A stretch of 18,220 nucleotides of DNA, taken from the NCBI GenBank assembly GCA_017444705.1, contig JAFSWA010000018.1, forward strand, positions 1 through 18,220. Direction: 5' to 3'. Below the pieces are notes generated by a model. The model did no database searches. It had not been told where the DNA came from and was given only the letters and a program-made list of their open reading frames with translations. Source of the stretch: a bacterium (lineage in GTDB: Bacteria > Cyanobacteriota > Vampirovibrionia > Gastranaerophilales > Gastranaerophilaceae). Shown one piece after another: positions 13,696 through 18,220 of this stretch (the stretch's first letter is position 1; each line of letters opens with the position of its first letter). Made by a program: the position numbers and the translations under genes.

Positions 13696-14595
13696 TTAAT
13701 TTTTCTCTTCGGAATGCGGTTTAAAATTAATAAAATCGAAAACTTTTTGAGGAAGTTTTTCTTTTTTTTCTTCTTCTTCAATTTTCAAAATATTTTTTAA
13801 ATCCTTTTTAAAATCTGCTACCGATTCATATTTCTTCAATTTCCCATCATAGGCTATTGAAATATCACCTGTTTCTTCCGAAACAACAACAGAATAACAG
13901 TCACTAATTTCCGTTATACCAATTGCGGCACGGTGCCTTGTTCCGTATCGCCAGCTTAATTGAGGGTCTTTTGTCGTTGGCAGAACTACTCCCGCCGACA
14001 GAATCAAATCATCCTGTATCACAACAGCACCGTCATGTAACGGAGTTCCCGGATAAAATATTGTCAGCAAAAGTTCCGATGAAATCTTTGCATTTATTTT
14101 TGTACCTATTTCAGACAAAGACGCTTGATTATCACCTGTTTGCATAACAATTAACCCGCCTGTTTTTGTCTTTGAAAGATACTTGACTGTTTCTGTCAAT
14201 TCCTTAAAGACATTTACTTTAGCTGATTTTTCTTTTTTTTCAGTATGAAAGAATGCTTTTTTCCAAAAATCCGTCTGCCCTATAAAACCCAAAAAACGCC
14301 TGAGTTCAGGTTGAAAAATAACAATAAGACTTATTGCAATAACACTTACAACAGCTCTTATAAATGTTCCCAAAATATAGAAATTGTATTTTATCAGCAA
14401 TTCTCCGCACAACCAACCTATAATAAGAATGAAAATACCCTTTACAAGTTTTTCCGACGAAGTATTATGAATAAATTTTTTATATATGCCAAACATAATT
14501 GCGACAATAATAAATAATTGCAGTAATATTGAAATCAGGGTCTTTGTACTGCTTACATGCACAAAATTAATAATTTGGCTTAAAAAATCATTCAT
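13696..14595 (-). CDS. cdaA: Diadenylate cyclase CdaA (c-di-AMP synthase), membrane-bound
   Basis: A 299-residue enzyme that condenses two ATP to cyclic di-AMP, a second messenger for potassium and osmotic/cell-wall homeostasis. Three N-terminal membrane helices (about 18-37, 48-66, 73-94) are followed by the QPELRRFLGFIG linker and a DisA_N catalytic domain. Catalytic motifs are DGA (188-190, in PLHDGAVVI) and GTRHRAAIG (218-226). The C-terminal tail is acidic/Lys-rich. The ATG overlaps the lysA stop by 8 bp (ATGAATGA). The regulator CdaR and GlmM, partners in Firmicutes, are absent; the lysA neighbour matches the cyanobacterial arrangement as I recall it. Confidence 0.94.
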   Translation of the reverse strand: MNDFLSQIINFVHVSSTKTLISILLQLFIIVAIMFGIYKKFIHNTSSEKLVKGIFILIIGWLCGELLIKYNFYILGTFIRAVVSVIAISLIVIFQPELRRFLGFIGQTDFWKKAFFHTEKKEKSAKVNVFKELTETVKYLSKTKTGGLIVMQTGDNQASLSEIGTKINAKISSELLLTIFYPGTPLHDGAVVIQDDLILSAGVVLPTTKDPQLSWRYGTRHRAAIGITEISDCYSVVVSEETGDISIAYDGKLKKYESVADFKKDLKNILKIEEEEKKEKLPQKVFDFINFKPHSEEKN

Positions 14596-15925
14596 ATCGG
14601 TTTAACCTCTCAGGAATTTTATCAAGACTGACAAGATGTTCGTAGGTTTCTCTTTCTACGATTATATCTGCCTGTCCGTTATTAACCAATACTGCCGCAG
14701 GTTTTAACACCCTGTTATAGTTACTGGACATTGAATAGCCGTATGCACCTGTATTATAAACACACAATAAATCTCCTGCATTTAATTTCGGAAGAGTTAT
14801 ATCTTTAATCAAAATATCACCGGATTCGCAAAATCTGCCGGCTATCGTTACGGTTTCCTTTTCTTCGCATTTTTCTTCCTCAACTTTATCTGCCGTATAA
14901 ACAGCCTGATACATCGACGGTCTTGGATTATCAGCCATTCCTCCGTCAACAGCAACGTACTTTCTGCCGTTCGGAACTTGCTTTGATGAACCGACAGTAT
15001 ATAACGTAACTCCTGACGTACCTACTATACTTCTACCCGGTTCTATATATATTAAAGGCTTTTCAAGTCCGTATTTTCGGGTATTATCTTCAATGGATTT
15101 TAATATTACATCCGCCATTTCATAAATAGAAGGCGGGGTATCATCTTGATTATATTTTATACCCAAACCTCCGCCAATATTGATTTCTGACAGTTCAATA
15201 TCATATTTATCTTTAATTCTTCTGATTTCTTTTAAAAGAACTTCTATTTCATCATAATATACTTTTGTTTCAAATATTTGAGAACCTATATGTGCATGAA
15301 GTCCTTTTAATACAAGATTCTCATACTCGTCATTTATTAATTCTATTGCCTCATCAATTTGGGTTAAATCAAATCCGAATTTTGAATCAAGATGACCTGT
15401 TTGAATATATTCGTGAGTATGACATTCAATTCCGGGAGTAATTCTAAGCAAAATATTTACTTTTTTATCAAGACTTTTTGCCGCCAAATCAACCATTGCC
15501 ATTTCAATAAAATTATCTACGGAAATTCGTCCTATATTATTTTCAATCGCTAAAAGGATTTCATCATAATTTTTATTACTGCCGTTAAATACTGATTTTT
15601 CTATACTTAATCCTGCGGATAAAACCGTATAGATTTCACCTCCCGAAACTAAATCAAAACCAAAACCCTCACTGTCAAGAAGTTTTGCAACCGATTGAAC
15701 CATAAATGCCTTTGATGCATACATCATATTTACTTTCGGATAATTATTAAAAGCATTTTTATAATCTTTTGCTATCTGCCTGATAGTCTGTTCATCATAT
15801 ATATAAAGAGGCGTACCGAATTTTGCTGCCAAATTCTGCATATCGCAACCGCCGATTTCAAGGCAAAAATCGGAATTTCTATTTAATGTCAATGGTTTTA
15901 TGTTTTGGTTTGGTGTATTTTTCAT
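14588..15925 (-). CDS. lysA: Diaminopimelate decarboxylase
   Basis: A 445-residue PLP enzyme of alanine-racemase-like fold III, converting meso-diaminopimelate to L-lysine and CO2. The PLP lysine is K72 (MYASKAF). Other family motifs are HIGSQI, INIGGGLGIKY, the IYIEPGRSIVGTSG block, VDGGMADNPRPSMY and CESGDIL, with the late NTGAYGYSMSSNYN. The frame is open to 15970, but ATG 15925 is chosen because GAGGA stands six bases before it and the promoter at 15942-15970 would lie inside any longer version. It is the first gene of the lysA-cdaA-aldolase run. Confidence 0.94.
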   Translation of the reverse strand: MKNTPNQNIKPLTLNRNSDFCLEIGGCDMQNLAAKFGTPLYIYDEQTIRQIAKDYKNAFNNYPKVNMMYASKAFMVQSVAKLLDSEGFGFDLVSGGEIYTVLSAGLSIEKSVFNGSNKNYDEILLAIENNIGRISVDNFIEMAMVDLAAKSLDKKVNILLRITPGIECHTHEYIQTGHLDSKFGFDLTQIDEAIELINDEYENLVLKGLHAHIGSQIFETKVYYDEIEVLLKEIRRIKDKYDIELSEINIGGGLGIKYNQDDTPPSIYEMADVILKSIEDNTRKYGLEKPLIYIEPGRSIVGTSGVTLYTVGSSKQVPNGRKYVAVDGGMADNPRPSMYQAVYTADKVEEEKCEEKETVTIAGRFCESGDILIKDITLPKLNAGDLLCVYNTGAYGYSMSSNYNRVLKPAAVLVNNGQADIIVERETYEHLVSLDKIPERLNRYE

Positions 15926-15941
15926 AGTTGTCCTCATTTTT

Positions 15942-15970
15942 ATTATAGAAAATTTTTCCCGAATTGACAA
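15942..15970 (-). promoter_or_regulatory. Sigma70-type promoter of lysA-cdaA-aldolase
   Basis: On the minus strand, TTGTCA (15965-15970), a 17-bp spacer and a perfect TATAAT (15942-15947). The transcript start, about 15935, leaves a leader of about 10 bases, too short for a lysine riboswitch; GAGGA at 15931-15935 is the ribosome binding site. Confidence 0.7.
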
Positions 15971-16047
15971 GGGTATTTATATATTTTTAATATGATTAAC
16001 GCATGAATATTGTATTTTGCATGATATTAATTATCCAAATGGCTATA

Positions 16048-16075
16048 TTGACATTATTATTTTTATGTATATAAT
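16048..16075 (+). promoter_or_regulatory. Consensus sigma70 promoter of the FKG-protein gene
   Basis: Perfect TTGACA (16048-16053), a 16-bp spacer and perfect TATAAT (16070-16075). The leader to ATG 16141 would be about 58 bases, with AAAGAG (16127-16132) as ribosome binding site. It is the closest match to consensus in the window. Confidence 0.7.
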
Positions 16076-16140
16076 AAATCTTTACAATGGTAGCAAAAAT
16101 TTTTTTCCCCGAATTTATATCAATATAAAGAGTTTTAAAT

Positions 16141-16476
16141 ATGAAAATTAATAACATTCAAAATAGCCGAACTTTTAAGGGTTTAAATATAGGAAAAGTA
16201 AACTCTCCCGACAGACAAAGAGTTATAATACCTTGCATAGAAAAATTGAGAGCTTTATCAAAAAAGGCTGATATTGAAATATCTTCATCAAATATTATGC
16301 AGGAATTTGAACATTTTAAATCCCCAAGACCGGCTTTAAATATCTCAGTAAAACCTCTCGATAATATTAAGGCAAAAATAGCTTCTGCGAATTATACAAT
16401 GATTATTGATAATGAAAGTATCAGAAAGAAAACTCTGTTGCGGCTAATAAAAAAAGCTGTCAGATTTATGTTTTAA
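16141..16476 (+). CDS. Small protein with N-terminal FKG motif, unknown function
   Basis: A 111-residue protein that I cannot assign. The N-terminus, MKINNIQNSRTFKGLNIGK, has the short polar opening ending in FKG that I recall from many small proteins of Gastranaerophilales-like bacteria; that link is from memory and not from a search. The middle (about 33-95) could be an alpha/beta fold: CIEKLRALSKKADIEISSSN, then short strands. The tail is basic and amphipathic (RKKTLLRLIKKAVRFMF), suggesting membrane or nucleic-acid contact. There is no signal peptide or membrane helix. It stands alone with a consensus promoter and ends base-to-base with folD of the opposite strand. Confidence 0.7.
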   Translation: MKINNIQNSRTFKGLNIGKVNSPDRQRVIIPCIEKLRALSKKADIEISSSNIMQEFEHFKSPRPALNISVKPLDNIKAKIASANYTMIIDNESIRKKTLLRLIKKAVRFMF

Positions 16477-17331
16477 TCAATTATTTTGCAGTTTATACAA
16501 GTCAAAAGTATTTTGCATCAAGCCTGCAATAGTCATAGGTCCGACGCCTTTCGGAACAGGGGTAATATAAGATGCTTTTGATAAAAGGTTTTCAAAATCA
16601 GTATCGCCGCAAATTGTATAGCTGGCTTTGTTATCATCAATTCTGTTTATACCGACATCAATAATAACAGCTCTTTCTTTCACCATATCCTCTTTCAAAA
16701 ATTTTGGCTGACCGATAGCACAAACAACAATATCTGCGTTCAAGGTATGCTCTTTAATATTAACGGTTTTCGAATGACAAACCGTAACTGTTGCATTTTT
16801 ATTCTGTAAAAGTCTTGCTACGGGAGTTCCGACGATATTTGAACGCCCGATAACAACAACATTTTTCCCCTCAACATTTATATTATAATAATTTAAAAGT
16901 TCCAAAATCCCTCTTGCCGTACAAGCAACAACATAAGGGTTTTGATTTACGGTCAATTTCCCGATATTTTCGGGATGAAAACCGTCCACGTCTTTTTGCG
17001 GAGCGATTGCTTCAATAACTTTTGCGGTATTTATTGTTTTCGGTAAAGGCAGCTGAACCAAAATCGCATTTACACTTTTATCGTTGTTCAGATTTTCTAT
17101 TACGGTCAAAAGGTCTTGTTCGGTAATATTTTCAGGATATTTTAAATCAACTGAGTCAAACCCGAGTTCTATTGCACGTTTTTGCTTTATATTAACATAT
17201 ATTTGACTTGCGGGATTATCGCCAACTAAAATTACCGCCAATTTTGGTTTTTTACTCAATTTTGCTACTTCTTTTTTTATTTTTTCAAAAATTTGTTCCG
17301 AAACTTTTTTGCCGTCTAAAATTTTTGTCAT
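16477..17331 (-). CDS. folD: Bifunctional methylenetetrahydrofolate dehydrogenase / cyclohydrolase
   Basis: A 284-residue cytosolic FolD that interconverts 5,10-methylene-, 5,10-methenyl- and 10-formyl-tetrahydrofolate. The catalytic Y45/K49 pair is in ASQIYVNIKQKRA. The family signatures are PLPKTI (start of the LPLPxH-type region), PQKDVDGFHPENIG, the NADP-binding GRSNIVGTPVA and the C-terminal PVPKGVGPMTIAGLMQNT. Length is standard. GGAG stands 7 bases before ATG 17331. It follows the CooC-like gene with 8 bp between, so they form one transcript from the promoter at 18118-18146. Confidence 0.96.
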   Translation of the reverse strand: MTKILDGKKVSEQIFEKIKKEVAKLSKKPKLAVILVGDNPASQIYVNIKQKRAIELGFDSVDLKYPENITEQDLLTVIENLNNDKSVNAILVQLPLPKTINTAKVIEAIAPQKDVDGFHPENIGKLTVNQNPYVVACTARGILELLNYYNINVEGKNVVVIGRSNIVGTPVARLLQNKNATVTVCHSKTVNIKEHTLNADIVVCAIGQPKFLKEDMVKERAVIIDVGINRIDDNKASYTICGDTDFENLLSKASYITPVPKGVGPMTIAGLMQNTFDLYKLQNN

Positions 17332-17339
17332 AAATTCTC

Positions 17340-18092
17340 CTATTCGTTTGCCTGCGGCAGATTAAGTCTAAAATAAAATTCCTTAATTGCCTCAATTACA
17401 ACTTTCGACTCACGATAGAGCGGATTTTGCACCAAATTTTCATCAAAGGGTATTGAGCCCAAGGTTTTAAGGTTATATTTTTCGAGCAAATGGTAAACTT
17501 TATTCATATCATTTGCTTTTATTGCATTCAACACAACCCCCATTTGTCCTGCACCCGCATATTTTTCCGAATAATCATCAATTCTTTTTGCCAAAACTAT
17601 TGATTCTTCGTACGGTCTTGCAACAATTACGGTTGTATCAATATTCAAATCAACAAGCTGGCTTAGGTATTTTAAATCAAATTCGCAATCAAAAATTACA
17701 AAATCATACCGACTTATAAGCTTTGCAACGGCATTATGAATTAAATCGGTAATCGGGCAGCGGCAGTCCTTTGACGCAACAAGCCAAGTTACAATGATGT
17801 CAACATTTTCTTCAAGTTGAAAAACAATATCTTCCATTGCCCATTCAACATATTCCTGTTTTGTCATATGTTCGGGGATTCCCGTTTTATATTCGTGTTT
17901 CCCGTTTCTTATACCGTAAACAGTATTTCTTATATCATAACCGAAACTGTGACCTAGCTCACCGGACAAGTCATTATCTATAAGAAGAATTGTTCTGTCA
18001 GGAAAATATTCCTGAAATACTCTCAAAAACCCTTTAACAAGAGTTGTTTTACCGCTTCCGCTTTTTCCCGTAATTGCTAATGTTGTTGTCAT
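17340..18092 (-). CDS. CooC/MinD-type P-loop ATPase with CxC motif
   Basis: A 250-residue deviant-Walker ATPase of the SIMIBI class. The Walker A loop is TGKSGSGKTT (8-17), with signature K10 and catalytic K15. Then follow LLIDNDLS (D39, D41) and FVIFDCE (D135), with IVARP and VVLNAIKAND for base recognition. The C110-R-C112 pair sits at almost the same place as the CxC of the nickel chaperone CooC of carbon monoxide dehydrogenase, where it binds metal across the dimer. No CODH or other Ni enzyme is in the window. The partner gene folD may hint at one-carbon (Wood-Ljungdahl-like) chemistry, but this is speculation. GGAGA precedes ATG 18092. Confidence 0.75.
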   Translation of the reverse strand: MTTTLAITGKSGSGKTTLVKGFLRVFQEYFPDRTILLIDNDLSGELGHSFGYDIRNTVYGIRNGKHEYKTGIPEHMTKQEYVEWAMEDIVFQLEENVDIIVTWLVASKDCRCPITDLIHNAVAKLISRYDFVIFDCEFDLKYLSQLVDLNIDTTVIVARPYEESIVLAKRIDDYSEKYAGAGQMGVVLNAIKANDMNKVYHLLEKYNLKTLGSIPFDENLVQNPLYRESKVVIEAIKEFYFRLNLPQANE

Positions 18093-18117
18093 TAAATCTC
18101 CATACCGTGTGCTTTTT

Positions 18118-18146
18118 ATTCTACATTAAACCTTACTATTTTTCAA
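18118..18146 (-). promoter_or_regulatory. Promoter of the CooC-like ATPase-folD operon
   Basis: On the minus strand, TTGAAA (18141-18146), a 17-bp spacer and TAGAAT (18118-18123). The expected start is near 18111, about 18 bases before ATG 18092, leaving room for the GGAGA ribosome binding site. Confidence 0.6.
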
Positions 18147-18209
18147 TTTTATTAACAATTTTGAATTTATTTACAAATTATAGTTTAATATTTCATAAGG
18201 GATTTTATT

Positions 18210-18220
18210 ATGATTAACAA
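18210..18220 (+). CDS. Start of the next plus-strand gene (partial)
   Basis: ATG ATT AAC at the right edge is preceded by AAGGGA (18198-18203) at a normal ribosome-binding distance. TTGAAT (18161-18166) and TTTAAT (18184-18189) are 17 bp apart and could be its promoter. Only three codons are visible, so nothing can be said of the product. Confidence 0.35.

Noticed and set aside
13695..13781. Longer N-terminus for the aldolase beginning with a run of lysines
   Set aside because: It lies inside cdaA in another frame; the Lys run mirrors cdaA's Glu-rich tail, and the family start is at 13694.
15926..15970. Longer lysA start
   Set aside because: It would cover the -10 and -35 boxes and has no ribosome binding site, whereas ATG 15925 has GAGGA at the right distance.
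15971..16047. Lysine riboswitch upstream of lysA
   Set aside because: The transcript start predicted from the promoter leaves only about ten leader bases, and no multi-stem structure was seen.

Overview
The window reads as an 18.2 kb chromosomal stretch of a low-GC (about one third G+C by eye), Gram-negative-type bacterium. The best guess is a non-photosynthetic relative of the cyanobacteria (Melainabacteria/Vampirovibrionia, Gastranaerophilales-like). The reasons are: lysA directly followed by the diadenylate cyclase gene cdaA, an order I recall from cyanobacteria; a type IV prepilin with Ala rather than Gly before the cleavage site; a small protein with an N-terminal FKG motif; and very A/T-rich spacers with sigma70-like promoters. 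This assignment is an inference; no rRNA or marker gene is present.

Layout. (1) Positions 1-2540, plus strand: tail of an unknown gene, a GlcD-type FAD oxidase, cutA and a putative HExxH zinc peptidase, tightly coupled. (2) 2546-4232, minus strand: a REC-HD-GYP response regulator broken by one in-frame TAA, and a MerR-like coiled-coil protein. (3) 4378-6904, plus strand: a DnaJ-like gene broken by one in-frame TGA, queE, and a degenerate HD protein. (4) 9066-6901, minus strand: a type IV prepilin and a fused class I fumarase carrying an in-frame palindromic repeat cluster. (5) 9067-9399: a composite palindromic repeat of the same family. (6) 9400-10026, plus strand: serB-like phosphatase. (7) 12706-10043, minus strand: murT and mnmE. 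(8) 12754-13068, plus strand: small two-TM protein. (9) 15925-13065, minus strand: lysA, cdaA and a KDPG-type aldolase. (10) 16141-16476, plus strand: FKG protein with a consensus promoter. (11) 18092-16477, minus strand: a CooC-like ATPase and folD, then the start of a plus-strand gene at the right edge.

How the genes fit together. Most are housekeeping: folate one-carbon metabolism (folD), tRNA modification (mnmE, queE), meso-DAP/lysine and peptidoglycan (lysA, murT), c-di-AMP (cdaA), serine (serB) and a TCA-type step (fumarase). No phage, CRISPR, integron or transposase gene is visible, and I saw no tRNA or rRNA.

The most interesting signals are structural. A repeat of the TGTCATTGCGAG...CAATCC type lies inside the fumarase reading frame and adds about 80 residues, and a relative sits in the nearby 9.2-9.35 kb spacer. 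Two separate genes less than 1.3 kb apart are each interrupted by a single stop codon with the frame intact on both sides.
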